From assembly GCF_004683905.1 (NCBI RefSeq), contig NZ_CP038438.1, forward strand, positions 5,704,001 through 5,768,000: a DNA stretch of 64,000 nucleotides, written 5' to 3'. A program made the position numbers and the translations under genes. Below the pieces are notes generated by a model, which saw nothing but the letters and a program-made list of their open reading frames with translations, did not search any database and was not told the DNA's origin. The stretch is from Pseudomonas fluorescens (lineage in GTDB: Bacteria > Pseudomonadota > Gammaproteobacteria > Pseudomonadales > Pseudomonadaceae). Positions 26,945 through 36,508 of the stretch are shown here, piece by piece (position 1 is the stretch's first letter; every line of letters begins with the position of its first letter).

Positions 26945-27799
26945 TTATTCGCCGGTGGCAATCCCGCGAGAAGGCTCGTTGATCCACTCACTCCACGACC
27001 CGGCATACAACGAACCCAGCGGATACCCCGCCAGGCACAACGCGAACAGATTGTGACACGCCGTCACCCCGGAGCCGCAGTAAGCGACCAGCTCCGAAGG
27101 CGAACGCTCGCCGAGTTTCGCAGCAAAGCGTTGCTTGAGCTGCTCTGCTGGCAGGAAGCGTCCGTCGCTGCCGAGGTTTTCGGTAAACGCCGCACATTGC
27201 GCGCCGGGAATGTGCCCGGCAATCGGATCGATCGGCTCCACTTCACCCTTGAAGCGCGGCAAGGCCCGGGCGTCGATCAGGGTCAGGGACGGCTGACCGA
27301 GGCGCTTGTGCAATTGCTCGGCGCTCAGCAGCAGTTTCATGTCCGGCTGACCACTGAAGTTGCCCCGGCTGACCGACGGCGCATCCAGACTCAGCGGCAG
27401 ACCCGCCGCGTGCCAGGCCTTCAGCCCGCCGTCGAGAATGAACACGCCATCGCGCTTGCCCAGCCACGCCAGCAACCACCAGGCGCGAGCCGCATAGGCA
27501 CCGGGGCCGTCGTCGTACAAAACCACATCGCTGTCGGCATTGATGCCCCAGGCTTGCAGACGTTCGATCAATGCCGCCGGTTCGGGCAGCGGGTGACGCC
27601 CGGTCACGCCTTTGATCACCTTGCCGCTGAGGTCACGCTCAAGGTCGGCGAAGCGGGCGCCGGCGATGTGCCCTTCGGCATAGCTGCGCTGCCCGTAGTC
27701 CGGGTCTTCGAGGGCAAAACGACAATCGAGAATCACCAGCCCCGGCTGCTCCTTGCGGGCATCCAGTGCATTCGGGCTGAGCAGTTGCGCAATCGGCAT
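26945..27799 (-). CDS. sseA: Thiosulfate/3-mercaptopyruvate sulfurtransferase (two-domain rhodanese)
   Basis: 284 residues from the ATG at 27799 (MPIAQLLSP). Two rhodanese domains, the first inactive. The second carries the active-site loop CGSGVTAC, whose first Cys takes up the persulfide; this loop sequence is of the mercaptopyruvate type. The thiosulfate/mercaptopyruvate preference cannot be settled from sequence alone. Confidence 0.9.
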   Translation of the reverse strand: MPIAQLLSPNALDARKEQPGLVILDCRFALEDPDYGQRSYAEGHIAGARFADLERDLSGKVIKGVTGRHPLPEPAALIERLQAWGINADSDVVLYDDGPGAYAARAWWLLAWLGKRDGVFILDGGLKAWHAAGLPLSLDAPSVSRGNFSGQPDMKLLLSAEQLHKRLGQPSLTLIDARALPRFKGEVEPIDPIAGHIPGAQCAAFTENLGSDGRFLPAEQLKQRFAAKLGERSPSELVAYCGSGVTACHNLFALCLAGYPLGSLYAGSWSEWINEPSRGIATGE

Positions 27800-27830
27800 A
27801 ACGGACTCCTGTGAGCGACTTCGAAATGGG

Positions 27831-28502
27831 TTACCGCCCTTCCTCGAGGGCCTGGGCCAGCGGCACGTAGAACTCGTCGAACAAGGCATTCACCTCTTCA
27901 CGGGCCTGATCGGTGACGAATCCGGCTTCCAGCACCAGCACCTGATACACGCCACGCTTGATGGCCTGCTCGCTGAGGTGGTTGGAGTTTTCCCGGGTGG
28001 TGCACAGAAAGCGCACCCACGAGGTGAGGATGATCCAGGCATTGATCGTCAGGGATTCGATCTGCACCCGATCCATCTTGAGAATGCCGGCGGCGACGAA
28101 ACCTTCGTAGATCGCCATGCCCTGAATCACGCAGCGCTGAGAGAAACGCCGGTAGCGCGCGGCCAGGTCCGGGTCGCTGTCGAGCAGGTGCTCAAGATCC
28201 CGATGCAGAAAGCGGTAGCCCCACATCGCCGACAGCAGCTCCTTGAGGTAATAGCGCTTGTCTTCGACGGTGGCGGCACGCCCCTGCGGCGGGCGCAGAA
28301 AGCTGTCCACAAGCGTCTCGTACTCACTGAACAGCACGGCGATGATCGCCTGCTTGTTCGGGAAGTGGTAGTACAGATTGCCCGGAGAAATCTCCATGTG
28401 GGCGGCGATGTGATTGGTGCTAATGCTGCGCTCGCCCTGCTGATTGAACAGTTCGAGGCTGTTCTGCACGATGCGCTCGCTGGTTTTTATTCGTGGGGCC
28501 AT
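27831..28502 (-). CDS. laoR: TetR family regulator LaoR
   Basis: 223 residues. The N-terminal HTH (RSISTNHIAAHMEISPGNLYYHFPNKQAI) is typical of TetR; the C-terminal ligand-binding domain is of the fatty-acyl/long-chain sensing kind by context. It is divergent from the aldehyde dehydrogenase gene, with a perfect palindrome in the gap. The arrangement matches laoR-laoC-laoB-laoA (PA0367-PA0364) of P. aeruginosa, a system for long-chain alcohol oxidation in which LaoR represses. Orthology is inferred from order and family. Confidence 0.85.
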   Translation of the reverse strand: MAPRIKTSERIVQNSLELFNQQGERSISTNHIAAHMEISPGNLYYHFPNKQAIIAVLFSEYETLVDSFLRPPQGRAATVEDKRYYLKELLSAMWGYRFLHRDLEHLLDSDPDLAARYRRFSQRCVIQGMAIYEGFVAAGILKMDRVQIESLTINAWIILTSWVRFLCTTRENSNHLSEQAIKRGVYQVLVLEAGFVTDQAREEVNALFDEFYVPLAQALEEGR

Positions 28503-28595
28503 GGCTTGAGCTTTAATTCAGAGTGCGGTGAGGGGCATCTTACGACCTAACCGGAACTGGATAAAACAAAGCTGTGTCGGGAAGTCATTTGACTT

Positions 28596-28615
28596 TCTAG
28601 AGCATAGACTCTAGA
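28596..28615. promoter_or_regulatory. Palindromic operator, probable LaoR site
   Basis: TCTAGAG-CATAGA-CTCTAGA: perfect 7-bp arms with a 6-bp spacer, 33 bp upstream of the laoC start and 94 bp from laoR. A TTGACT hexamer at 28589-28594 immediately precedes it, so a bound repressor would overlap the laoC promoter. Confidence 0.8.
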
Positions 28616-28647
28616 ACGTCATCACTACAATAAATCCGGAGCCGACG

Positions 28648-30078
28648 ATGACTGCCGACATTGCTTATCTGCAAACGCTGCAACAGCCCCTGGAAGAGCT
28701 GGATCGGCTGTTCGCGGCACAGCGCGCCGCCTATGCCGCCAACCCGATGCCACCGGCAGATCAGCGCCAGCAATGGCTCAAGGCGTTGCGCGACTTGCTC
28801 AGTAATGAGCGGCAGGCGCTGGTCAATGCCATCAGCGCAGATTTCAGTCATCGCAGCGCCGATGAAACCCTGCTCGCCGAACTGATGCCCAGCCTGCACG
28901 GCATCCATTACGCCAGCCGCCACCTCAAGGGCTGGATGAAGTCGTCGCGACGCAAAGTCGGCATGGCCTTTCAGCCAGCGTCGGCGAAAGTCGTGTACCA
29001 GCCGCTTGGCGTGGTCGGCATCATCGTCCCGTGGAACTACCCGTTGTATCTGGCCATCGGCCCACTGGTCGGCGCGCTGGCGGCGGGCAACCGGGTGATG
29101 CTCAAGCTCAGCGAATCGACCCCGGCCACCGGCCAGTTGCTCAAGACCCTGCTGGGACGGATTTTCCCCGAAGATCTGGTCTGCGTGGTGCTGGGCGAGG
29201 CCGACATCGGCGTGGCGTTCTCCCGCCTGCATTTTGATCACCTGCTGTTCACCGGCGCCACCAGCATCGGCAAACACGTGATGCGCGCTGCGGCGGAAAA
29301 CCTGACCCCGGTGACCCTCGAACTGGGCGGCAAGTCCCCGGCCATCGTCTCTCGCGACGTGCCGCTCAAGGACGCCGCCGAACGCATCGCCTTCGGCAAG
29401 ACCCTGAACGCCGGCCAGACCTGCGTCGCCCCCGATTACGTGCTGGTGCCGCAAGACCGCGTCGGCGCGTTCGTCGAAGCCTATCGTCAGGTGGTCAACA
29501 ATTTCTATCCGACCCTCGCCGACAACCCGGACTACACCGCGATCATCAACGAACGCCAACTGGCCCGGCTCAACGGTTATGTCAGCGACGCCACGAGCAA
29601 GGGCGCGCTGCTGATCCCGCTGTTCGAACAAGGCCAGGGCCGGCGCATGCCGCACAGCCTGCTGCTCAATGTCACTGACGAGATGACCGTGATGCAGGAC
29701 GAAATCTTCGGCCCGTTGCTGCCGATCGTGCCATATCAGGATCTGGATCAGGCGTTTGCCTACATCAATCAGCGCCCGCGTCCTCTGGCGCTTTACTACT
29801 TCGGCTACGACAAACGCGAACAGAACCGCGTGCTGCACGAAACCCACTCCGGCGGCGTGTGCCTGAACGACACCCTGCTGCACGTGGCGCAGGACGACAT
29901 GCCGTTCGGCGGCATCGGCCCATCGGGCATGGGCCATTACCACGGCCACGAAGGCTTCCTGACTTTCAGCAAGGCCAAGGGCGTACTGATCAAACAGCGC
30001 TTCAACGCCGCGAAGTTGATCTATCCGCCCTACGGCAAATCGATTCAGAAACTGATCCAGAAGCTGTTCATCCGCTAA
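28648..30078 (+). CDS. laoC: Aldehyde dehydrogenase LaoC (coniferyl aldehyde dehydrogenase-like)
   Basis: 476 residues, NAD(P)-dependent aldehyde dehydrogenase superfamily. The catalytic Glu is in VTLELGGKSPAIV and the catalytic Cys in NAGQTCVAPDYVL. It belongs to the calB-like branch that often ends with a hydrophobic/basic tail (here PPYGKSIQKLIQKLFIR). In the lao system it oxidises the long-chain aldehyde made by the alcohol dehydrogenase to the fatty acid. It lies 28 bp before laoB. Confidence 0.88.
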   Translation: MTADIAYLQTLQQPLEELDRLFAAQRAAYAANPMPPADQRQQWLKALRDLLSNERQALVNAISADFSHRSADETLLAELMPSLHGIHYASRHLKGWMKSSRRKVGMAFQPASAKVVYQPLGVVGIIVPWNYPLYLAIGPLVGALAAGNRVMLKLSESTPATGQLLKTLLGRIFPEDLVCVVLGEADIGVAFSRLHFDHLLFTGATSIGKHVMRAAAENLTPVTLELGGKSPAIVSRDVPLKDAAERIAFGKTLNAGQTCVAPDYVLVPQDRVGAFVEAYRQVVNNFYPTLADNPDYTAIINERQLARLNGYVSDATSKGALLIPLFEQGQGRRMPHSLLLNVTDEMTVMQDEIFGPLLPIVPYQDLDQAFAYINQRPRPLALYYFGYDKREQNRVLHETHSGGVCLNDTLLHVAQDDMPFGGIGPSGMGHYHGHEGFLTFSKAKGVLIKQRFNAAKLIYPPYGKSIQKLIQKLFIR

Positions 30079-30106
30079 TCGTCGTCACCGCCGGGTAATA
30101 ACAACA

Positions 30107-30652
30107 ATGCACCCAAGCCTGACCGAAACACCTGCCCTGTCGCGCCGTGGCCTGCTGAAGTTCAGCCTTGGCGCCACAGCGTTTCTCGCCACCGCCGGCC
30201 TCGGCGCCAGCCTCAGTGGCTGTTCATCGAGTGTCGCAGCCAATGGCTTCGTCACTTTGCGTGACGGCGACCTGCTGTTTCTGCGCGCACTGATTCCGGT
30301 GATGCTCGAAGGCGCCGTGGCCGCCGAGAAAATGCCCGGTGCGGTGGATGGCACCCTGAAGTCGCTGGACTACAGCCTCGATCACCTGTCGCCGGAAATG
30401 CTCAAACTCACCCGGCAATTGTTCGATGTGCTCGGCATGACCGTCACCCGCGGTCCGCTCACAGGGATCTGGGGCAGTTGGGAAAACGCCAGCCCCGAGA
30501 CCATGCGCCACTTCCTCGAGCGCTGGCAGAACAGCTCATTGAGCCTGCTGCGCATGGGCCACAGCTCATTGCAGCAGATGGTGATGATGGCCTGGTACAC
30601 CCGCGCCGAGTCCTGGGGCCATTGCGGCTACCCCGGCCCGCCCACGGTCTGA
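30107..30652 (+). CDS. laoB: LaoB-like Tat-exported small protein
   Basis: 181 residues. The N-terminus has a twin-arginine motif (SRRGLLKF) followed by a hydrophobic stretch and a lipobox-like LSGCSS, so it may be a Tat-exported lipoprotein. The remainder resembles the small gamma-like subunits that accompany membrane-bound GMC dehydrogenases. In P. aeruginosa the equivalent gene is needed with laoA for long-chain alcohol oxidation. It has no recognised cofactor site. Confidence 0.78.
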   Translation: MHPSLTETPALSRRGLLKFSLGATAFLATAGLGASLSGCSSSVAANGFVTLRDGDLLFLRALIPVMLEGAVAAEKMPGAVDGTLKSLDYSLDHLSPEMLKLTRQLFDVLGMTVTRGPLTGIWGSWENASPETMRHFLERWQNSSLSLLRMGHSSLQQMVMMAWYTRAESWGHCGYPGPPTV

Positions 30653-30667
30653 AACCGAGTCGCGCCG

Positions 30668-30731
30668 TTCGCGAGCAAGCTCGCTCCCACAAGGGAATGC
30701 ATTTCAATGTGGGAGCGAGCTTGCTCGCGAA
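30668..30731. repeat. REP pair, GAGCTTGCTCGCGAA variant, within the lao operon
   Basis: Inverted arms TTCGCGAGCAAGCTCGCTCC and complement around AAGGGAATGCATTTCAAT. It lies between laoB and laoA, which are in the same direction, so it may make their expression unequal. Confidence 0.94.
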
Positions 30732-30782
30732 GGCGCCAGCCACCACACCACCGCTCCCAGAATAATAAAGAGAACCTGATCA

Positions 30783-32378
30783 ATGCCCGTACCCGACCCG
30801 TTCCGCGAAGGCCTCGCCCGTGGCTGGAAAACCTACAACGGCGCCCAACTGACCGGCGACCTGACGCTGCAAGCCGATGTGGCGATCATCGGCAGCGGTG
30901 CCGGTGGCGGCACCACGGCAGAAATCCTCAGCGTCGCCGGTTACAAAGTGCTGCTGATCGAAGAAGGCCCGCTCAAGACCAGTTCCGACTTCAAGATGCT
31001 CGAAGACCAGGCCTACAGCAGCCTCTATCAGGAAGGCATCGGCCGCATGAGCAAGGACGGCGCGATTACCATCCTCCAGGGCCGTGCGGTCGGCGGCACC
31101 ACGCTGATCAACTGGACCTCGAGTTTCCGCACGCCCGAGCCGACCCTCGAGCACTGGGCCAAGGAACACAACGTCAAAGGCCACAGCCCGGCCGAGATGG
31201 CGCCGTGGTTCGAAAAAATGGAGCAGCGTCTCGGCGTCGCGCCATGGATGGTGCCGCCCAACGCCAACAACGACGTGATCCGCAAGGGCTGCGAGCAACT
31301 CGGCTACAGCTGGCACGTGATCCCGCGCAACGTGCGTGGCTGCTGGAACCTTGGCTATTGCGGCATGGGCTGCCCGACCAACGCCAAGCAGTCGATGCTG
31401 GTCACCACCATTCCGGCGACCCTGGAAAAGGGCGGCGAGTTGCTGTACCTGGCCCGCGCGGAAAAGCTGTTGATCAGCGGCGACAAGATCACCGGCCTGC
31501 AATGCGTGGCGATGGACGAGCGTTGCGTCGCGCCGACCGGACGCAAAATCACGGTCAAGGCCCGGCATTACGTGCTGGCCGGCGGTGGCATCAACAGCCC
31601 GGCACTGCTGCTGCGCTCGGATGCACCGGATCCGCATCAGCGCCTCGGCAAACGCACGTTCCTGCATCTGGTGAACATGTCCGCCGGGCGTTTCGACGAG
31701 GTGATCAATCCGTTCTACGGCGCGCCGCAGTCGATCTACTCGGATCATTTCCAGTGGAAGGACGGCACCAGTGGGCCGATTGGCTACAAACTCGAAGTGC
31801 CACCGCTGCAACCGGCACTGGCCGCGACCTTGCTCGGCGGTTTCGGCCAGCAGAATGCCGAACACATGGCCGACCTGCCGCACACCCACGCGATGCTCGC
31901 GTTGCTGCGCGACGGTTTCCACCCGGACAGCCCCGGCGGCAGTGTCGAACTGCGCGGTGATGGCTCGCCGGTGCTCGACTATCAAGTCTCGCCTTATGCC
32001 TGGGAGGGCCTGCGCCGCGCCTTTCACAGCATGGCCGAGATCCAGTTTGCCGGCGGCGCCAAAGCCGTGATGCCGATGCACGCCGATGCGCGCTACGTGA
32101 AAACCCTGGCCGAAGCCCGCACGCTGATCAACGGTCTGAGCCTTGAGCTGTATCGCACGCGCCTGGGCAGTGCCCACGTGATGGGCGGTTGTGCGATGGG
32201 CGAAGACCCGAAAAACGCAGTCACCGACAGCCTTGGCCGGCATCATCAACTGAGCAATCTGTCGATTCACGATGGCTCGCTGTTCCCCACCAGCATTGGC
32301 GCCAACCCGCAATTGTCGGTGTATGGCCTGACCGCGCACCTGGCGACAGCCCTCGCCGATCGGCTGAGAAATCCGTGA
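30783..32378 (+). CDS. laoA: GMC family alcohol dehydrogenase LaoA
   Basis: 531 residues. The FAD-binding ADP motif VAIIGSGAGGGTTAEIL is at about residues 34-50; GRAVGGTTLINWTSSFRTP is the GMC family motif. The C-terminal catalytic His is in SAHVMGGCAMG, and a Cys-containing NLGYCGMGCPTNAKQ segment is present. In P. aeruginosa LaoA oxidises long-chain alcohols to aldehydes. It is transcribed after laoC-laoB with a REP between. Confidence 0.87.
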   Translation: MPVPDPFREGLARGWKTYNGAQLTGDLTLQADVAIIGSGAGGGTTAEILSVAGYKVLLIEEGPLKTSSDFKMLEDQAYSSLYQEGIGRMSKDGAITILQGRAVGGTTLINWTSSFRTPEPTLEHWAKEHNVKGHSPAEMAPWFEKMEQRLGVAPWMVPPNANNDVIRKGCEQLGYSWHVIPRNVRGCWNLGYCGMGCPTNAKQSMLVTTIPATLEKGGELLYLARAEKLLISGDKITGLQCVAMDERCVAPTGRKITVKARHYVLAGGGINSPALLLRSDAPDPHQRLGKRTFLHLVNMSAGRFDEVINPFYGAPQSIYSDHFQWKDGTSGPIGYKLEVPPLQPALAATLLGGFGQQNAEHMADLPHTHAMLALLRDGFHPDSPGGSVELRGDGSPVLDYQVSPYAWEGLRRAFHSMAEIQFAGGAKAVMPMHADARYVKTLAEARTLINGLSLELYRTRLGSAHVMGGCAMGEDPKNAVTDSLGRHHQLSNLSIHDGSLFPTSIGANPQLSVYGLTAHLATALADRLRNP

Positions 32379-32406
32379 AAAAACCGGTTTATCGCGTCGT
32401 CTATAG

Positions 32407-32973
<567 letters not shown>

Positions 32974-33036
32974 CGACCGTTCAAACGGCGCCCGCGTGCA
33001 CTGCGGGCGCCAATGCGGCACAATTGCGCGCATTGA

Positions 33037-33327
<291 letters not shown>

Positions 33328-33359
33328 TCTGAACGTTTTGTAGCGCTCTTCCGGGCCTC

Positions 33360-33424
33360 TTCGCGAGCAAGCTCGCTCCCACATTTGAAATGCGCTCCAA
33401 TGTGGGAGCGAGCTTGCTCGCGAA
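33360..33424. repeat. REP pair, GAGCTTGCTCGCGAA variant
   Basis: Inverted TTCGCGAGCAAGCTCGCTCC and complement around ATTTGAAATGCGCTCCAAT. Lies between the convergent ferredoxin and small exported protein genes. Confidence 0.94.
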
Positions 33425-33459
33425 AGGGCCATCAGCAGCAGCGCAAAACCCTGATCAGC

Positions 33460-33783
33460 TCACTCGCGCTGCTCAACCCCCTCCCCTGTACACCCCAAAC
33501 AGCGCACAAACGCCGCTTTCGCCGGATCCACCACCAGCGCCTGCCCCGCATCGCCTACCCCGCCCCCCAGCGCGGTAAACGGCAATGACACCACAAACAC
33601 CCCCGCACCCAGCACCGTCGCCACCACCAGCAAAGGTCGGGCAATCAGCAAATCGCCGATCATGGCGTAGGCGGGAGGGTTCTGGATGGCGTAGCGCGGA
33701 TCACCGCTGCCGTTTTCCGCGGCCTGAACGGCCAGGCTGGAACACAGCAATAGTGTGGCAAACAGGACTTGCAAGGACTTCAT
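33460..33783 (-). CDS. Small exported membrane protein of unknown function
   Basis: 107 residues from the ATG at 33783. A signal peptide ([13 protein letters not shown]) is followed by one hydrophobic segment ([24 protein letters not shown]) and a C-terminus with two Cys ([11 protein letters not shown]). Similar Pseudomonas genes are often labelled multidrug transporter, which this size and topology do not support. Single gene between the ferredoxin and mutM. Confidence 0.75.
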   Translation of the reverse strand: MKSLQVLFATLLLCSSLAVQAAENGSGDPRYAIQNPPAYAMIGDLLIARPLLVVATVLGAGVFVVSLPFTALGGGVGDAGQALVVDPAKAAFVRCLGCTGEGVEQRE

Positions 33784-33852
33784 GGCACGATCCTTCGGGC
33801 TGAACAGTGAGACCACTCACTATAGACCGTAGGACTTTTTCAGATTTTTGCC

Positions 33853-34665
33853 TCAGGTCTGGCAGCGCGGACAGAACACACTGGCCCGTTGCCCCAGCTT
33901 CACTTCCCGCAGGCCAGTACCGCAGACCTTGCAGTGCTCGCCGCCACGGCCATAAACGAACAGCTCCTGCTGGAAGTACCCCGGTTGCCCGTCACCGCCG
34001 ATGAAATCCCGCAACGTGGTGCCGCCGCGCTCGATGGCTGCGGCGAGAATCCGTTTGATCTCAATCGCCAGCTTCAGATAACGCGCCCGGGAGATGCTTT
34101 TGGCTTCGCGGCGCGGATCGATCCCGGCAGCGAACAGCGCTTCGGTCGCGTAAATGTTGCCGACACCCACCACCACCGCGTTGTCCATGATGAACGGCTT
34201 GACCGCCATCGAACGCCCGCGCGACAACTGGAACAGGCGCTCGCCGTCGAACAGATCGGTCAACGGCTCTGGCCCGAGACGAATCAGCAGTTCGTGATTG
34301 AGCGGGTCGGTACTCCACAGCATCGCGCCGAAACGGCGTGGATCGGTGTAACGCAGCGCCAGACCGGATTCCAGCTCGATATCGACGTGCTCGTGCTTGA
34401 GCGCCGGCAACCCGACTTCCACCAGCCGCAAGTTGCCCGACATGCCCAAGTGACTGATCAACGTGCCGACTTCGGCATTGATCAACAGATACTTGGCCCG
34501 CCGCTCGACCAGCACGATGCGCTGCCCGGAAAGACGCACATCGAGGTCTTCGGGGATCGGCCAGCGCAGCCGACGATCCCGCACGATCACCCGGCTGACG
34601 CGCTGGCCTTCCAGGTGCGGAGCAATGCCCCGGCGGGTGGTTTCGACTTCCGGCAGTTCAGGCAT
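33853..34665 (-). CDS. mutM: Formamidopyrimidine-DNA glycosylase
   Basis: 270 residues. The N-terminal [12 protein letters not shown] provides the catalytic Pro and Glu; the C-terminal zinc finger [15 protein letters not shown]...CPRC is complete. It removes 8-oxoguanine and FaPy lesions and cuts the abasic strand. It lies 12 bp downstream of the HDOD gene. Confidence 0.97.
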   Translation of the reverse strand: MPELPEVETTRRGIAPHLEGQRVSRVIVRDRRLRWPIPEDLDVRLSGQRIVLVERRAKYLLINAEVGTLISHLGMSGNLRLVEVGLPALKHEHVDIELESGLALRYTDPRRFGAMLWSTDPLNHELLIRLGPEPLTDLFDGERLFQLSRGRSMAVKPFIMDNAVVVGVGNIYATEALFAAGIDPRREAKSISRARYLKLAIEIKRILAAAIERGGTTLRDFIGGDGQPGYFQQELFVYGRGGEHCKVCGTGLREVKLGQRASVFCPRCQT

Positions 34666-34677
34666 GGTGTCCTCGAA

Positions 34678-35544
34678 TCAATGCGCGCCGAGGTCGCGGA
34701 TCGTCTGTTTGAGGGTTTCGAAATCGTAGTCCGACAGACCGACGTAATCGAGAATAAGCGGGCCAATGCTGTTCCACTCGTGGTCTTCAGTCTGGTTGCC
34801 CAGCACCCGATAAGACGCACAGATGTGCTCGGCCATCTTCAAGATCGCCAGCAGATTCTTCATCTGGCTGTTGCGAGAGGATTCGTCGCTGAAGATCGCC
34901 AGCGCATTGTGGTGATTGGCGATCGCCGTGCTGACGTGTTCCGGCAGGCGCCACGACTTGGCGGTGTAGTAGCCGACCACGGCGTGGTTGGTATTGAACT
35001 CGGCGTTCTCGGTGTCCACCACCCGGCATTCGGCGCTGGCATTGGCGTAAGCCTTTTCCAGTACCGACATGTAGTTGGGGAAGCGCTGCAGCATCAACGG
35101 CACGCCGCAGTCGTGGAACAGCCCCAAGGCATAGGCTTCATCACCGGCCTGGGTGCCGATGCGCTTGGCCAGGGTCAGGCAGGTCATCGCCACGTCCTGG
35201 GCGGTGTCCCAGAAACGGTTGAGGGTGACGATGGTGTCATCGTTCATCTCGCCCTTGATCGACTGCGCGTTGATCAGGTTGATGATCGAACGGCTGCCCA
35301 ACAGATTCACCGCACGCTGGATCGAAGTGATCTTGTTGCTCAGGCCGTAATACGGCGAGTTGACGATTTTCAGCAGAGAACCGGACAGGCCGGGATCCTG
35401 GGCGATCAGCTTGGCGATCACCTCCAGGTCCGGGTCGGGCATGTACTGCTCCATCTGCAGATCCACCATGATCTGCGGCTGCGCGGGCACGCTGATGCCT
35501 TGCAGGGATTGTTGAATCTGTTCGGTGGTCAGCTCTTGGGACAT
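34678..35544 (-). CDS. HDOD domain protein
   Basis: 288 residues. The HDOD domain (about 18-220) is recognised by LIAQDPGLSGSLLKIVNSPYYGLSNKITSIQRAVNLLG and the degenerate HD-like LFHDCGVPLMLQ. Such proteins lack clear nuclease activity and are linked to signal transduction. No extra GGDEF or EAL domain is present. It is probably co-transcribed with mutM. Confidence 0.9.
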   Translation of the reverse strand: MSQELTTEQIQQSLQGISVPAQPQIMVDLQMEQYMPDPDLEVIAKLIAQDPGLSGSLLKIVNSPYYGLSNKITSIQRAVNLLGSRSIINLINAQSIKGEMNDDTIVTLNRFWDTAQDVAMTCLTLAKRIGTQAGDEAYALGLFHDCGVPLMLQRFPNYMSVLEKAYANASAECRVVDTENAEFNTNHAVVGYYTAKSWRLPEHVSTAIANHHNALAIFSDESSRNSQMKNLLAILKMAEHICASYRVLGNQTEDHEWNSIGPLILDYVGLSDYDFETLKQTIRDLGAH

Positions 35545-35718
35545 AAGTACACACTCTGGGACAGGCGGCGATTCTAACCTCTAAAAACCGCAGGACGACA
35601 CACCAGTGGGCAATTGTCAGGAACTTTCATTCACGCTCAGGCTTCGGACTTTGTAAGGCCGACCGGACAATCAAGCACCGGCTCGGCGGTAATTTCCCGC
35701 AGACTCAGGAGCTTATCG

Positions 35719-36258
35719 ATGGCTACTTCCCTCACTGGCAAACGCGTCGCCATTTTAGTAACAGACGGTTTCGAACAGGTCGAACTGACCGGGCCCAAGC
35801 AAGCACTGGAGCAGGCCGGCGCCCAGGTCGACATCCTTTCCGCCGAGGCCGGCAAGGTCAAAGGCTGGAACCACGACAAACCGGCGGATGACTTCAAGGT
35901 CGACCAGACCTTTCAAGGCGCCAGCAGTGAGCAGTACGACGCGATCGTTCTGCCGGGCGGCGTGCAGAACTCCGACACCATTCGCATCGACCAGGACGCC
36001 CAGCACCTGGTCAAGACCAGCGCCTCGGCCGGCAAGCCGATTGCGGTGATCTGCCACGGCGGCTGGCTGCTGATTTCCGCCGGGCTGGTCAACGGCAAAA
36101 CCATGACCAGCTACAAGACACTCAAGGACGACCTGGTGAATGCCGGGGCCAACTGGGTCGACAAGGAAGTGGTCAAGGACGGTCATCTGATCAGCAGCCG
36201 TCAGCCGGACGATATTCCAGCGTTCAACAAGGAGTTGATCAGCGCCCTGTCAGCCTGA
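35719..36258 (+). CDS. pfpI: PfpI/DJ-1 family protein
   Basis: 179 residues from the ATG at 35719, preceded by AGGAG. A class I glutamine-amidotransferase-like fold: the nucleophile Cys is in AVICHGGWLL, and the conserved Glu is in DGFEQVEL. In P. aeruginosa the orthologue is linked to stress protection and mutation control; family members act as glyoxalase/deglycase or protease-like enzymes. Confidence 0.92.
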   Translation: MATSLTGKRVAILVTDGFEQVELTGPKQALEQAGAQVDILSAEAGKVKGWNHDKPADDFKVDQTFQGASSEQYDAIVLPGGVQNSDTIRIDQDAQHLVKTSASAGKPIAVICHGGWLLISAGLVNGKTMTSYKTLKDDLVNAGANWVDKEVVKDGHLISSRQPDDIPAFNKELISALSA

Positions 36259-36279
36259 TCTGTGGGCTAGTGAATTTAT

Positions 36280-36406
36280 GTGGTGAGGGGATTTATCCCC
36301 GATGGACAGCGCAGCTGTCCCAGATCGACTCACGCGGTCAGTCAGAAAACTGCCTTGGGGGTTTGCGGCTGCTGCGCAGCCGATCGGGGATAAATCCCCT
36401 CGCCAC
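36280..36406. repeat. Long palindromic intergenic repeat, family B, second copy
   Basis: Left arm GTGGTGAGGGGATTTATCCC and right arm GGGGATAAATCCCCTCGCCA, with internal GGCTGCTGCGCAGCC. Same family as 3157-3286; one base of the left arm differs. Between pfpI and the RlmI-type gene. Confidence 0.88.
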
Positions 36407-36508
36407 AGGTAATGTCTTCCACCGGCAATGACTTGCCACATGTCCACTCACCAGCCAATCAGGCCGAGCAACACGGTATACTCCCGCTCTTTTTTCCGGA
36501 GCGACGTC

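Noticed and set aside
33385-33588. Small frames that begin MWERACSRR or MGAGLLAKA at many sites
   Set aside because: These are translations of REP arms, not genes; they also explain false N-terminal extensions, such as that of the FAD oxidoreductase at 51725.
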